Below, piece by piece: positions 1 through 10,468 of a DNA stretch of 61,748 bases. The position numbers were made by a program, and so were the translations under genes. The stretch is from an uncultured Cycloclasticus sp. (GTDB lineage: Bacteria > Pseudomonadota > Gammaproteobacteria > Methylococcales > Cycloclasticaceae): positions 1-61,748 of the forward strand of contig CAJXOJ010000013.1 in the NCBI GenBank assembly GCA_913057515.1. Direction: 5' to 3'. The stretch's first letter is position 1. The number at the start of each line of letters is the position of its first letter. The notes beneath the pieces are model-generated. The model had not been told where the DNA came from. It did not search any database and saw nothing but the letters and a program-made list of their open reading frames with translations.

Positions 1-1141
1 TATTAACATCGACCTTATGATGAATCTGCTCAAACCTACCTGGCACAACATTACTAGCCCTTTTGATTAGGTAATCAGTGCCAGGATTCATCGCGGCCTC
101 ATTCATCCACACCAAGGTAACATCTAGCTGGTCGGCGACTTCTGGTGTATCGGCTGTTTTAACAATCATATCGCCACGGCTGATATCTACCTCATCGTTT
201 AACGTTAAGGTAACAGCCATTGGCGCAAATGCTTCATTAAGCTCCATCTCATTTTCATTAACGGATGGCTGAATTACTTGCTTAACCGTTGATGTTTTAT
301 TAGAAGGCAACACCGTTATCTGGTCACCCACTTTAATGGAACCACCGGCAATAGTGCCGCAAAAACCTCTGAAATCTAAGTGTGGTCGGTTAACGTATTG
401 CACCGGCAAGCGGAAGTTTTCAAGGTTCACTGTATCTTCAAGCGGAATCGTGTCGAGCTGCTCCATCAATGGCGCATCGGTATTCCATGGCATGTTTTTA
501 CTGGCGTTAACAACGTTGTCGCCAGTTAAAGCAGAAACCGGTACAAACACAGGCGAGTTGATCCCCACTTCTTTTGCAAACGATTGATATTCTTTTTTAA
601 TTTCGTTGAAGCGCTGCTCGCTAAAATCAACCAAGTCCATCTTATTCACAGCCACGACGATATGCTTAATGCCCAATAGGCTTGTAATGTAACTATGACG
701 GCGTGTTTGTGTTTGCACACCATAGCGTGCATCAATAAGAATAATCGCTAAATCGGCTGTTGAAGCACCGGTTGCCATGTTTCGCGTGTACTGCTCATGC
801 CCCGGGGTGTCAGCAATGATAAACTTGCGCTTATCGGTGGCAAAAAAACGGTAAGCCACATCAATCGTAATGCCCTGCTCTCGTTCAGATTGCAGGCCGT
901 CCACCAATAAAGCTAAATCAATCGCTTCACCCGTTGTACCGTGTTTTTTTGAGTCATTATTAATCGCCGCCAGCTGATCTTCAAAAATCATTTTACTGTC
1001 ATGCAACAAGCGACCAATTAACGTACTTTTCCCATCATCCACGCTACCGCAGGTAATAAAACGTAACAATTCTTTATTTTCATGCTGCTTAAGGTACGCC
1101 TCAATATCAGACGCAATCAAATTATTTTGTTCAACAGCCAT
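1..1141 (-). CDS. cysN: Sulfate adenylyltransferase subunit 1 (GTPase), partial
   Basis: This is the regulatory GTPase half of ATP sulfurylase, which makes adenosine 5'-phosphosulfate from ATP and sulfate in cytoplasmic sulfate assimilation. I read it in the minus frame starting at the ATG at 1141-1139. The first residues are [14 protein letters not shown]-loop GSVDDGKS lies at residues 32-39, followed by DTPGHEQY and NKMD GTPase motifs. The start overlaps the cysD stop by one base (TAATG), so the two are translationally coupled. About 380 codons are inside the window and the 3' end is cut off, so I cannot tell whether the gene is a plain cysN or a cysNC fusion carrying APS kinase. Confidence 0.95.
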   Translation of the reverse strand, partial: MAVEQNNLIASDIEAYLKQHENKELLRFITCGSVDDGKSTLIGRLLHDSKMIFEDQLAAINNDSKKHGTTGEAIDLALLVDGLQSEREQGITIDVAYRFFATDKRKFIIADTPGHEQYTRNMATGASTADLAIILIDARYGVQTQTRRHSYITSLLGIKHIVVAVNKMDLVDFSEQRFNEIKKEYQSFAKEVGINSPVFVPVSALTGDNVVNASKNMPWNTDAPLMEQLDTIPLEDTVNLENFRLPVQYVNRPHLDFRGFCGTIAGGSIKVGDQITVLPSNKTSTVKQVIQPSVNENEMELNEAFAPMAVTLTLNDEVDISRGDMIVKTADTPEVADQLDVTLVWMNEAAMNPGTDYLIKRASNVVPGRFEQIHHKVDVN

Positions 1142-2055
1142 TAGAAATACCCCTCAATCTTTTTCTTTTCCATAGACCCTGATTCATCATGGTCAATTAA
1201 TCGGCCTTGACGCTCGGATACTTTAGTTAACAACATTTCTTGAATAATCTCCGGTAACGTTTCGGCAGTTGACTCCACCGCACCTGTTAGCGGGTAACAA
1301 CCCAATGTTCTAAAACGCACCTTTTCCATTTCTGCCTTGGCACGCAGCTCTTCAGGCATACGCTCGTCATCCACCATGATTTTGGTTCCGCCATACTCAA
1401 CCACTGGCCGCTCTTTTGCAAAGTACAAATCAGGAATCGGTATTTCTTCAAGGTAGATATATTGCCAAATATCTAACTCTGTCCAATTAGATAATGGAAA
1501 CACCCGAATCGACTCCCCTTTTTGATGACGGCCATTATAGGTATCCCACAATTCTGGGCGCTGCGCCTTTGGGTCCCAACGATGGTTTTTATCGCGGAAT
1601 GAATAAATACGCTCTTTTGCACGTGACTTTTCTTCATCACGACGAGCGCCACCAAACACCGCATCGTATTTATAAAGGTCTAACACCTGACGCAAGCCTT
1701 CTGTTTTCATAATATCCGTATGCATGGACGAGCCGTGCTCAAACGGAGAAATACTCAGCTCTTTACCCTTAGGGTTAATATAAACAATCAAGTCCATCCC
1801 CACCTCTTTCGCACGTCTATCACGAAACTCAATCATTTCTTTGAATTTCCATGTGGTATCTACGTGTACTAAGGGAAACGGCGGCTTAGCAGGAAAGAAG
1901 GCTTTTTGTGCCAAATGCAGCATCACCGATGAGTCTTTGCCAACGCTATAAAGCATCGCTGGGTTATCAAATTCAGCGATAACTTCACGTATAATATGTA
2001 CAGATTCTGCTTCTAATCGCTTTAAATGCGTCAATTGTTTTTTGCTTATAACCAT
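1141..2055 (-). CDS. cysD: Sulfate adenylyltransferase subunit 2
   Basis: This is the catalytic subunit of heterodimeric ATP sulfurylase, which adenylates sulfate. At 304 residues it has the usual length for the family (about 302). The PP-loop motif SVGKDS at residues 37-42 marks the ATP pyrophosphatase fold, and the stretch [14 protein letters not shown] is typical of CysD. It is the first gene of cysDN. The gene is divergent from the glcF-like gene across about 73 bp. A TATAAT-like hexamer on the minus strand at 2094-2089 could be its -10 box, but I see no good -35. No CysB site could be assigned. Confidence 0.97.
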   Translation of the reverse strand: MVISKKQLTHLKRLEAESVHIIREVIAEFDNPAMLYSVGKDSSVMLHLAQKAFFPAKPPFPLVHVDTTWKFKEMIEFRDRRAKEVGMDLIVYINPKGKELSISPFEHGSSMHTDIMKTEGLRQVLDLYKYDAVFGGARRDEEKSRAKERIYSFRDKNHRWDPKAQRPELWDTYNGRHQKGESIRVFPLSNWTELDIWQYIYLEEIPIPDLYFAKERPVVEYGGTKIMVDDERMPEELRAKAEMEKVRFRTLGCYPLTGAVESTAETLPEIIQEMLLTKVSERQGRLIDHDESGSMEKKKIEGYF

Positions 2056-2128
2056 AATGTTAGTTTTTTATGAAATATATGATAATTAATTATAACGAAT
2101 TCTCCGCATCCTTGCCTCTTTTATTATT

Positions 2129-3310
2129 TTGACAGAGCAAACGACATTTTCTGATACCGATCTTTGCGTTAAGTGTGGATTATGCCTCCCGTCCTGCCCC
2201 ACGTACAGCTTAAGCAAGAATGAAAATGAATCACCCCGTGGCCGCTTGGCACTCATTCAAGGCTGGGCAGAAGGTCGCTTAGAAGCAACAAACACGCTGA
2301 CCGAACACCTTGATAACTGTTTAACCTGTAGAGCCTGCGAACAGATGTGCCCGGCAAAAGTACCCTATGCTAGGCTGGTTAATGATTTTCGTAGTGAAAC
2401 GGCCAACGCAAACAATAACAATAACAAACTAAGCTGGCTCGAACGTTCGCTTATTAAACGCCTAACAGGGCAACATAGAAAAAGCTTAAACGGCCTTTTA
2501 CGTTTTTACAAAAAAACAGGTTTGAATAGACTCCCTTTGCGATTGAATGATTATTTACCCTCAAAAGCATCTGCAAATCATTTCAACAAAACATACCCTT
2601 CCCTCGCATCAACAAAGATGGGCCACGTTGCGCTCTTTACGGGTTGCGCCAGCGAAGTGATAGACTCAAAAACATTAAAAGATGCAATTTTTTTGCTTCA
2701 ACATTGTGGCTTTGAGGTTTCTATTCCTCAAAACCAACACTGTTGCGGCGCGATAGATTTACATGCTGGCAATAAGAACCAAACATTAAAACTGGCCCAA
2801 AATAACCAAACTGCTTTTTCTGATAAGCACTACGATGCTGTTATTACGGTTGCTAGCGGTTGCGGCTCAACCTTGCTTGAATATGACCAGCCTGTATCAA
2901 AAAAAGTCTTTGATATCAGTGACTTTATCGCGCCTTATTTATCAAGCTGCTCATTCAAACCACTCAAAGCATCGGCATGGCTGCATACCCCTTGTACATT
3001 AAAAAATGTTCAAGCCTCAGGAACCGATATAGCTAACCTACTCTCAAATATTAATAAGCTAACGGTTCATTCTTTCAATAGCCAGCAAAATTGCTGCGGC
3101 GCAGCTGGCACCTATATGCTTACTCATAAAGAGACAGCCAACACCTTGCTAGAGCAAACGCTCGCACCACTAAAACAACAAACGACTGATTACTTACTCA
3201 CCAGTAACGTGGGCTGCGCCATGCATATGCATGCTGGTTTAAAGCAAGCAGGACTTAACACCACCACCTTGCATCCGGTATCATTACTCGCACAACAATT
3301 GGAGGTGTAG
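2129..3310 (+). CDS. glcF: GlcF-like (Fe-S)-binding oxidoreductase subunit
   Basis: The 393-residue protein matches the iron-sulfur subunit of glycolate dehydrogenase (GlcF, about 400 aa). Two ferredoxin-type clusters are visible near the N-terminus (CVKCGLCLPSCP and CLTCRACEQMCP). Two CCG-type motifs follow (CCGAIDLHAG and CCGAAGTYML), which in this family hold an additional cluster or redox site. The partners GlcD and GlcE are not adjacent, so the real electron donor and substrate are open. The start is uncertain: the frame opens with TTG at 2129, no ATG lies upstream before the stop at 2093-2095, and no Shine-Dalgarno is evident. It ends 2 bp before coq7, so the two are probably co-transcribed. 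Confidence 0.85.
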   Translation: MTEQTTFSDTDLCVKCGLCLPSCPTYSLSKNENESPRGRLALIQGWAEGRLEATNTLTEHLDNCLTCRACEQMCPAKVPYARLVNDFRSETANANNNNNKLSWLERSLIKRLTGQHRKSLNGLLRFYKKTGLNRLPLRLNDYLPSKASANHFNKTYPSLASTKMGHVALFTGCASEVIDSKTLKDAIFLLQHCGFEVSIPQNQHCCGAIDLHAGNKNQTLKLAQNNQTAFSDKHYDAVITVASGCGSTLLEYDQPVSKKVFDISDFIAPYLSSCSFKPLKASAWLHTPCTLKNVQASGTDIANLLSNINKLTVHSFNSQQNCCGAAGTYMLTHKETANTLLEQTLAPLKQQTTDYLLTSNVGCAMHMHAGLKQAGLNTTTLHPVSLLAQQLEV

Positions 3311-3312
3311 CC

Positions 3313-3954
3313 ATGCAACGAGCTTTTTCCCCTGCCGACGTATTAATTAATCATGCCGACCGTGTATTACGAACCTTGGCTGGACACGCTAAAACAACAG
3401 GGAGAGAAAACCCTGCTGATGCCATTGAGGATAACGAGCTAAATGATGACGAGGCTAAATTATCGGCGCAACTGATGCGTGTGAACCATGCTGGCGAAGT
3501 CGCTGCCCAAGCCTTATATCAGGGTCAGTCACTCACCGCGCGAAATAAGGCTGTACAGGAAAAATTAACCCAGGCCGCCGAAGAAGAAAACGACCACCTT
3601 GCATGGTGCCACAAACGCCTCAATGAGCTTGGCGAAAAAACCAGTCTATTAGACCCTGCTTGGTACATAGGCTCTTTAGCCATTGGTGCGACTGCCGGCT
3701 TAGCAGGCGACAAATGGAGCCTCGGTTTTTTAGCCGAAACAGAGAAACAGGTCGTTCAACATATTGATAGCCACCTCGAAAAGCTACCCGACAACGACCA
3801 TAAAACCCGTGCCATCCTTGAACAAATGCACGAGGATGAAAACCAGCACGCCACCACCGCTATCGAGCAAGGCGGGGTTGAGTTGCCTAAACCTATAAAA
3901 CAAGGCATGCGGTTTGCTTCAAAAGTCATGACAAAAACATCTTTTTGGATTTAA
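3313..3954 (+). CDS. coq7: Coq7-type demethoxyubiquinone hydroxylase
   Basis: This is a membrane-associated di-iron monooxygenase of ubiquinone biosynthesis, acting late in ring hydroxylation in place of UbiF. The sequence of 213 residues carries the paired carboxylate-bridged metal motif: E62 in NHAGE, E92xxH95 in EEENDH, E144, and E176xxH179 in DENQH. The middle segment around residues 119-133 is hydrophobic and Gly/Ala-rich, consistent with interfacial membrane binding. It starts 2 bp after the glcF-like stop, with GGAGG seven bases before the ATG, and precedes bioA by 6 bp. Pairing with an FeS oxidoreductase suggests a respiratory quinone context. Confidence 0.95.
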   Translation: MQRAFSPADVLINHADRVLRTLAGHAKTTGRENPADAIEDNELNDDEAKLSAQLMRVNHAGEVAAQALYQGQSLTARNKAVQEKLTQAAEEENDHLAWCHKRLNELGEKTSLLDPAWYIGSLAIGATAGLAGDKWSLGFLAETEKQVVQHIDSHLEKLPDNDHKTRAILEQMHEDENQHATTAIEQGGVELPKPIKQGMRFASKVMTKTSFWI

Positions 3955-3960
3955 TCTCAA

Positions 3961-5274
3961 ATGAATAATGACTGGGACGCTCTCGTTGAGTTTGATGAGC
4001 AGCACCTATGGCACCCTTATACTAGCCTAAGCCACCCAACACCTGTCTTCCCAGTAAAATCAGCCTCTGGCGTGCGTTTAACGCTTGCAGATGGGCGTGA
4101 ATTGATTGATGGCATGTCATCTTGGTGGGCCGCCATTCATGGTTACAATCAGCCCACTTTAAATGCCGCGATTGAGAACCAGCTCAAATATATGTCACAC
4201 GTGATGTTTGGCGGCTTAACGCACAAGCCTGCTATTGATTTAGCAAAAAAACTCATCGACATCACCCACGATGATTTACAACATGTATTCTTTGCCGATT
4301 CAGGTTCAGTCGCCGTTGAAGTTACGATCAAAATGGCTCTTCAATACTGGGCCTCACTGGGCCAACCGCAAAAACAACGTTTGTTAACTATCAAAAATGG
4401 TTATCACGGTGACACCTTTGGCGCGATGGCCGTTTGCGATCCCGACAATGGCATGCATCATTTGTTTAGCAACGTTCTCGCTCAGCACCTTTTCGCAAAA
4501 AGCCCCAACTGCTCCGGCCAAACAGCATACGATCAAGCTGCGATTGATGATTTTGAACGTTTATTAAAAACCAATATAGATACTATTGCAGCCGTTATCA
4601 TTGAACCGCTCGTTCAAGGTGCAGGCGGTATGCGGTTTTACAGCGCTGCCTACCTTAAAAAAGTGCGTGAGCTGTGTGACAAACACAATGTACTACTGAT
4701 TTTGGATGAAATAGCCACTGGCTTTGGTCGCACCGGCACCTTATTCGCCTACGAACAAGCTCACATTGCTCCCGATATTTTATGTGTTGGTAAGGCGCTA
4801 ACGGGCGGTTATTTAAGCCTAGCCGCAACGCTATGTTCCAGCAAAGTGGCCGATGGTATTGGTAGCGGACAACACCCCACGTTAATGCACGGTCCAACGT
4901 TTATGGCCAACCCTTTGGCCTGCGCGGTGGCCAATGCCAGTTTAGACGTTTTATTTGCCTCCGATTGGCAAGCATCGGTACACAGCATTGAAACACAGTT
5001 AAAAGCAGAGCTCGCGCCTTGCTCAGTATTCGCCGCAGTAAAAGACGTTCGCGTTAAAGGCGCTATTGGTGTTATTGAATTACATCAAACTATTGATATC
5101 CACTGGATGCAACCCCGATTTGTGGAATTAGGCGTATGGGTTCGGCCTTTTTCAAACCTCGTGTATGTGATGCCGCCGTATATTATTGAAGAAACGGATT
5201 TGACTCAGGTTACATCGGCGATAAAACAGGTTGTATCAGAGATGTCTGACAGTCCCAGTCAACCAGGACTATAG
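3961..5274 (+). CDS. bioA: Adenosylmethionine-8-amino-7-oxononanoate transaminase
   Basis: This PLP-dependent class III aminotransferase makes 7,8-diaminopelargonate from KAPA using S-adenosylmethionine as amino donor, in biotin synthesis. The N-terminal HLWHPYTS and DGMSSWW motifs are typical of BioA. The PLP-binding Asp is in ILDEIATGFGRTG (D249) and the Schiff-base lysine is K278 in CVGKALTGGY. At 437 residues the length is normal. No other bio gene is in view, so bioA is separated from bioBFCD here. It is the last gene of the glcF-coq7-bioA run and converges with the RND pump gene. Confidence 0.96.
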   Translation: MNNDWDALVEFDEQHLWHPYTSLSHPTPVFPVKSASGVRLTLADGRELIDGMSSWWAAIHGYNQPTLNAAIENQLKYMSHVMFGGLTHKPAIDLAKKLIDITHDDLQHVFFADSGSVAVEVTIKMALQYWASLGQPQKQRLLTIKNGYHGDTFGAMAVCDPDNGMHHLFSNVLAQHLFAKSPNCSGQTAYDQAAIDDFERLLKTNIDTIAAVIIEPLVQGAGGMRFYSAAYLKKVRELCDKHNVLLILDEIATGFGRTGTLFAYEQAHIAPDILCVGKALTGGYLSLAATLCSSKVADGIGSGQHPTLMHGPTFMANPLACAVANASLDVLFASDWQASVHSIETQLKAELAPCSVFAAVKDVRVKGAIGVIELHQTIDIHWMQPRFVELGVWVRPFSNLVYVMPPYIIEETDLTQVTSAIKQVVSEMSDSPSQPGL

Positions 5275-5339
5275 AGAAAAATAGTCCACTTCAGTCAACC
5301 TACGCTTTTTCTAGCGAAGAAAGCCTTAAACCTTGTCAT

Positions 5340-5366
5340 AAAAAAGCCGGTTCTAAGCTTAGAAAA
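5340..5366 (-). terminator. Possible terminator of the RND operon
   Basis: A perfect 14-bp palindrome (TTCTAAGCTTAGAA at 5351-5364) lies in the short gap between the convergent bioA and RND genes. On the minus strand it is followed by CCGGC and a run of six T. The lack of a proper loop and the GC-poor stem make this a weak call. Confidence 0.35.
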
Positions 5367-5388
5367 GCGCCTATCAGCACCATTTTCG

Positions 5389-7887
5389 TTACTGCCCAGT
5401 AAGCTTATCATTAGTCGCTTTCACTTCGTCCACTTCAATTTCTCGCAGCCCTAAATCTTCCATAATCGCATACGCTGCAGGTAACACCAGTAACAGTAAA
5501 AATGTCGAAGAGATCATCCCGAATACCACGCTGGCTACCAAGGGCACCAACACCTGTGCTTGCAGACTGGTTTCTGACAATAGCGGCAACATACCCGCGA
5601 TGGTGGTAATTGAGGTGAGAAAAATAGCGCGAAATCTATCACGTACAGCCTGCCCGGCGGCCGCGTGTAACAACATCCCTTCACGGCTTCTACGTTTTAC
5701 GTATTCTACTAACAAGATAGAATCATTCACCACAATACCTGCTAGAGAAACAAAACCGATCATACTCGGCATCGTGATATCCAGTCCCATCAGTTTATGC
5801 CCCCAGACAACACCGATGAGTGCCAGTGGAATATTCATTAGCACGACCAGTGGTTCTAGGTAATTTCTGAACTGAAAACTAAGTAAAAAATACACGCCAC
5901 TGATGCCTAAGATAAAACCAATGAGTACCGAGCTATTGGTTTCTTGGCTATTTTTCACTTCACCTTCCAGGCTGATATACATACCTGGATAGCGCTGTTG
6001 TAGTCCATTAAGGAAACGAGCATGCGTGTCGTTAATTATTTCATTAGTATTTGCAATGGCAGCATCAATGTCACCTAAAATAGTAACCGTGCGCAGATGG
6101 TTGATACGAACAATTTTGGAAAACTCACGCTTATCGCTGACATCAGCAATAGCACTTAAAGGAATATCAACGCCCTTATTATTGAACAAACTAAGCTGTT
6201 CAAAATCTTTTAAGGCATTCTCCCGGTCTGTTTTTAGTTTGACATTAATCTCATAGGCTTCACGCCCCTGATATACATCATCTACTTTTACCCCCTGATA
6301 GGCTGCACGTAACTGTTGTGCCAGTTGTTGCGCGGTTAAGCCAGATGCCAATGAACCTGGACGCAGGCTGACGGTGAACTGAGGTTTTCCAGGGCGAAGG
6401 TCATCCATAACATTGGAAACACCCGGGTAACCACTAAGCCAGGTTTGAAGCTCCCAGGAGGCTTTAGATAATTGTTGTAGATCATCGCCTTGCAGACGTA
6501 TGGAAATGGCCTGCCCAGCAGGCCCTAACTTGGGTTCTTTGTACTGAATAGAGACGGCATCTGCAATCGGAGGCGTCGATTTACGCCATACACGGCGTAA
6601 TTCATTTAACGAGGTATTGCGTTTCTCAGAATCAAGCAAATCTAAGCTGATGGTGGCCAGATGCGCACCTTCTTCACCAGCATCTGCATTGTTGCTGTAG
6701 AAAATTTGAATGTGTTTGATCAGCTCTCCATTATCCTCTAAAGGTAATTCACTCTTTGCCCGTTGCAAACCTGCCAATAACTCTGCAACCACCGCTTCGG
6801 TACGATCAAAGGGAGTGCCTTGCGGCATAAGAATACGCGCCTCTAGCTGGTTACCTTCGAGATCGGGGAATGCCTTAAATTTGATTAAACCAGCTGGAAA
6901 TAGACTAATGGTAATAATGAATAAACCAACAGCGGCCCCTACTGTTAGATAGCGATATTGAATCGCCGTATCTGCGATACGGCCAACAGCGTTACGTAAC
7001 CGCTCAAACTGTTTCTCAAACGTGTGACGCCAGTTTTTTGTGCCTGTTGCTTGAAGCTGATCCTGATGTTTTTCAAGTGAACGTTTCAGGTGGTGAGGCA
7101 GAATTAAAAAGGCTTCCACCAGACTAATGGTGAGTACCGATAGTAACACGACGGGTAATACCCCCATCACTTGCCCCATATCACCTTTTAGAAACAATAG
7201 ACTACCAAACAACATGGCGGAGGTGACAAAGGAGGATAGAACGCCTCGACCCACTTTGGCGATGCCACTGACGGTTGCCTGTAATGGTGACTGACCATCA
7301 CGGTATTCCTGTTCAATGCTTTCAGAGATGACGATAGCATCATCCATCAGTATACCGATGGACATCAGCAGGGCGACCATAGATATCATGTTAATACTAA
7401 TACCTAAAATACTCATTACCATCAGCCCACCAATAAAAGAGATGGGTAATCCCAGCGCTAACCAGAAGGTATAGCGCCAACTGAAAAAAACGAACAGTGT
7501 CATGGTAGCTAACAGCAGACCCTGCCAGCCATTTCTGATTAATAAGCTGAGACGATCCTGCACGATTGAGGCGGAATCTTGGGTGATGACCAGTCGAGTC
7601 GAGTCAGGCAGTATAGCGTTTTCGGCGGTTACAAAGTCATCTACCGCGTTGTATACGGTTAGCGTGTCATCACTGGTATTTTTACTGACTTTAAGCAGGG
7701 CTGCCGGTTTGCCATTAAGCTCAACACGTACTTCTTCATCGGTGAATTCATCGACGATGGTGGCGATATCGCCCAAACGTATTCGCCCACCTTTGGCATC
7801 ATTCAGAATAACAAGGTCTGCCAGCTCTTCTACACTGCGACGTTCATTTTCAATACGAATCTGGTACGAGCGAAACTCTGCCTCCAA
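5389..7887 (-). pseudogene. RND efflux transporter, C-terminal part of a frameshifted gene
   Basis: This frame encodes the last 832 residues of an inner-membrane RND (AcrB/MexB superfamily) exporter. Visible are the TM4 proton-relay motif GILMDDAIV, the porter repeats, and the second membrane half with IVVNDSILLVEYV. It is separated from the N-terminal part (7923-8531) by a frameshift at an 8-bp repeat near 7955-7977. Removing one repeat unit restores one open frame over 5389-8531 of about 1044 residues, a normal RND length. The ATG at 7887 is internal to the ancestral protein, so this piece alone should not work. Substrate unknown. The frameshift is either a real inactivation, a slippage switch, or a sequencing error. 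Confidence 0.9.
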
Positions 7888-7922
7888 TATGCCAGCGGGT
7901 AAATCGACCGCCTGCTGTTGAA

Positions 7923-8531
7923 TTAAATGAGCGATATCTTGAATACTAAGACTATAACGATGTAACGATGTAACGATTCTGCGTTGATAAGCACACTGAA
8001 TTCATGCGTAGAAAAGCCACTGACATCAACCATGGGAACCTGCGGTAATGCCAACAAACGGTCGCGATAGTATTCTGCCAATGCTTTAAGTTCAGGCTGT
8101 GAAAGGTCGGCATTAATCGCAACACTAACAACGGGTCGAGTTCGTCCCAATTCTTTTATAATCGGGTCCTCAGCATCTTCCGGAAAGTCAATAATTGCAT
8201 CGACAGCAGAATTAACATCATTGATGAATTGTTGCAGGTTGCCGGTTTCTTGCATATCTAGCACCATAATGCCGATATTGTCCCGTGCTTCACAACGTCG
8301 CTCTTCAAGAAAACTGATGCCATCGGTACTGTCTTCCAGCCGATTACAGATGCCTTCTTCGACTTCACTGGTACTGGCTCCAGGGTAAGGGACGCTAACC
8401 TGCACTCTATAAGCGTCTATCTCTGGAAAGGTTTCCTTGTTTAAACTCGGTAATGAGCTGATGCCCAGTAATACGATAATAAACATCAGAATGTTGGCCG
8501 CGGTAGGGTGATCCGCAAAATAACGAATCAT
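7923..8531 (-). pseudogene. RND efflux transporter, N-terminal part of a frameshifted gene
   Basis: These 202 residues hold the first RND transmembrane helix and the start of the porter domain (ETFPEIDAYRVQV and SVPYPGASTSEVEEGI are typical). The frame stays homologous up to LINAESLHRY. It then runs through an extra repeat unit into 12 unrelated residues and stops at 7925-7923. Deleting 8 bp makes it continue as SLSIQDIAHLIQQQAVDLPAG straight into the C-terminal frame. The gene begins 4 bp after the stop of the membrane-fusion protein gene, so both were one operon. No outer-membrane factor gene is adjacent; a TolC-type channel would have to come from elsewhere. Confidence 0.9.
7955..7977. repeat. 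8-bp tandem repeat that frameshifts the RND gene
   Basis: On the plus strand the unit TAACGATG occurs twice and is followed by seven bases of a third copy (2.9 copies, 23 bp). The intact gene would need 1.9 copies. As 8 is not a multiple of 3, gain or loss of one unit switches the reading frame. Confidence 0.95.
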
Positions 8532-8535
8532 TTAT

Positions 8536-9906
8536 TTACGCCCCCACATCTTCACCAAGGGCACGTTGATGCATGTACTTTTCAAATTTAGGGTTGGGAA
8601 TAACCTGCAAAGGCATCCCATCGATAACGGGAATAAGGTCAGTGATGATGACTTTCTCACCTGCTTCAACCCCGCTACGAATGACAACAAGGTCGCCTTG
8701 TACCAACTGAATATCGACTGAGCGGATCTCTAGCCGATCATCCGCATCGACGATATATACACGCCCCTGATGCACTGCCTTGCGCGGTATCACCAGTGCG
8801 GGATATTCTGGTGCAAAAATATCGATTGAGGTATACATGCCTTTGAGAAGCGGAGGTCTTTTGCCAGGAATCCTTTTATCATAAGAACCCTCTACCCCGA
8901 CAACCACGCCCATGGTCTGACGAGTCGGATCGATAGAGTCACTGATACGTAACACCCGGGCTTTCCATACAGCGCTGGGCATGCCGTTCACGAGTCGAAC
9001 GTAAGCACTCAGTTTTAGATGATCATTTATACCCCCGCCGGTTCGAAGGGGCAGCTTATTAATTTTGATAGTGTCTTTCAAGTGACTGACTAGTTTTCGC
9101 ATGGAATCTATAGGTAACTGTGCGGTAATTTCTACACCTTTAAGGTCAATGGCTTCAAACAAAGGAGAACCGACTGTCACAAATTCATTTTCATCAACAC
9201 TAACCGCTCCGATGCGGGCATCGAAAGGCAAGGAAATTTCAGTACGACCAAGAATAGTTTCCCTATTTTCTACTTCTTGTTTTGCTCTATTGATCTGCGC
9301 TTTAAGGGATTGCCTTCGACTAGCAAAGCCATTTATCTTGCCCTGTAAATCTTCTACCTGCTGCTTTAGCTGTATTACTTTTTGCTTTTCTGCATCCAAC
9401 CCAGACTGACTAATCGCTCCTTTTTTATAGCCGGTCTCAAGTCGAGCATATTCAGCTCCTCCAACCTTGAGATTATTTTTTGCTAGTGTTAGCGAACGTT
9501 GCGTGGATTTTTCTTCTTCATCTAACTCTTTTAAAGAAGAACGACTGACTGAGAGATCGGCCTCCGTTTGTCTCAATGTGCCGGCATAGTCTTTGGCATC
9601 GATACGTACGACCAACGTATCAGCAAGAATCATTTCACCGGCTTTTAGGTTAGGGTGTACATAACTAATTTTTCCACTCACCTCAGCGGTACTGCTTAAC
9701 GAAATAGCAGGTTTGACATTACCATAGGCGGTAATTCGCGCACGAAATGGAATATTTTTTGCGGTAATAATTTCCACTGCTTTGCTTGGCATTTCAGTGT
9801 CTACATGTTGCGTAACTCGCTTAGATTTCACCAGTATGATGGCAACAGTCAGCGCCAACCCAATAGCTATAAATAGTGAGAAATAACGCCTTAAATGTAT
9901 TTTCAT
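8536..9906 (-). CDS. RND efflux membrane-fusion (periplasmic adaptor) protein
   Basis: This 456-residue protein is an HlyD/AcrA-type periplasmic adaptor. It has one N-terminal membrane anchor (about residues 8-26, FSLFIAIGLALTVAIILV), a split biotinyl-lipoyl-like domain, a long coiled-coil hairpin around residues 120-220, and a beta-barrel region near ITAQLPID. It lies directly upstream of the RND transporter with 4 bp between stop and start. The adaptor frame is intact even though the pump is not, which argues that the pump lesion is recent or reversible. Regulators and cargo are not evident from the neighbourhood. Confidence 0.9.
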   Translation of the reverse strand: MKIHLRRYFSLFIAIGLALTVAIILVKSKRVTQHVDTEMPSKAVEIITAKNIPFRARITAYGNVKPAISLSSTAEVSGKISYVHPNLKAGEMILADTLVVRIDAKDYAGTLRQTEADLSVSRSSLKELDEEEKSTQRSLTLAKNNLKVGGAEYARLETGYKKGAISQSGLDAEKQKVIQLKQQVEDLQGKINGFASRRQSLKAQINRAKQEVENRETILGRTEISLPFDARIGAVSVDENEFVTVGSPLFEAIDLKGVEITAQLPIDSMRKLVSHLKDTIKINKLPLRTGGGINDHLKLSAYVRLVNGMPSAVWKARVLRISDSIDPTRQTMGVVVGVEGSYDKRIPGKRPPLLKGMYTSIDIFAPEYPALVIPRKAVHQGRVYIVDADDRLEIRSVDIQLVQGDLVVIRSGVEAGEKVIITDLIPVIDGMPLQVIPNPKFEKYMHQRALGEDVGA

Positions 9907-10075
9907 ATCGAATAGTAACCCTTGCTCATTTATTTGCTCCGTTAATCAAATCATCAGCTGTTAACCTACTGACTGCAATGTCCATACAGTGCTCAGCACA
10001 AGAGACGCCGAAAGCGTTGAGCGTTGAGCGATGTCAACGCCCACACAATAACAGCATTAGCCCTGTACTCGCTGG

Positions 10076-10468
10076 CTACTTTCCAATCAACGGAGGGTGG
10101 CAAATAATTTGAACCGTTACCCCATTGGGGTCATAACAATAAAAGCTTTTTGCGCCATCGCGATGTTTTCTCGGTGCTGTTTTCATGTTGACTTTATGGT
10201 GTTGCAAAAAATCGTACCAGTCATCCACATCCTCATCTGAATCCAGAAAGAAACCGATATGATCTAGCTTGGGCGTTCCCGCCTGCTCTCCGCTCACTAC
10301 GTGCAACGCTAGGTTATCGTTACCTGATGTTAGGTATACATTGTCTGGGTCTGGTCGCCATTCAATCGCCATTCCCATTAGATCAACATAAAAATACTCA
10401 GCTGCCGCTAAATCTTGCACATTTAGTGCAATATGTCTTAAACCGGTAGTGGAATTAGGTCGTTTCAC
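10076..10468 (-). CDS. VOC (glyoxalase/bleomycin-resistance fold) family protein
   Basis: A 130-residue single-domain protein of the vicinal oxygen chelate superfamily. Likely metal ligands are in LRHIALNV near the N-terminus, KLDHIGFF in the middle, and the C-terminal DPNGVTVQII strand. The start is GTG at 10468, overlapping the OsmC-like stop as GTGA, so the two genes are translationally coupled. The substrate cannot be told from sequence; the family includes lyases, dioxygenases and resistance proteins. Pairing with an OsmC-like protein suggests a detoxification role, which is an inference. Confidence 0.85.
   Translation of the reverse strand: MKRPNSTTGLRHIALNVQDLAAAEYFYVDLMGMAIEWRPDPDNVYLTSGNDNLALHVVSGEQAGTPKLDHIGFFLDSDEDVDDWYDFLQHHKVNMKTAPRKHRDGAKSFYCYDPNGVTVQIICHPPLIGK

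Noticed and set aside
2411..2427. AACAAT repeat in the glcF-like gene
   Set aside because: A 6-bp unit cannot shift the frame and encodes an Asn-rich linker; low interest.
7502..7921. 139-residue plus-strand open frame
   Set aside because: Antisense to the RND transporter; Ser/Thr-rich composition is the mirror of the real gene.
10014..10040. Inverted and tandem GCGTTGA repeats upstream of the membrane-fusion protein gene
   Set aside because: A 7-bp stem with no T tract and no second copy; too weak to call terminator or operator.
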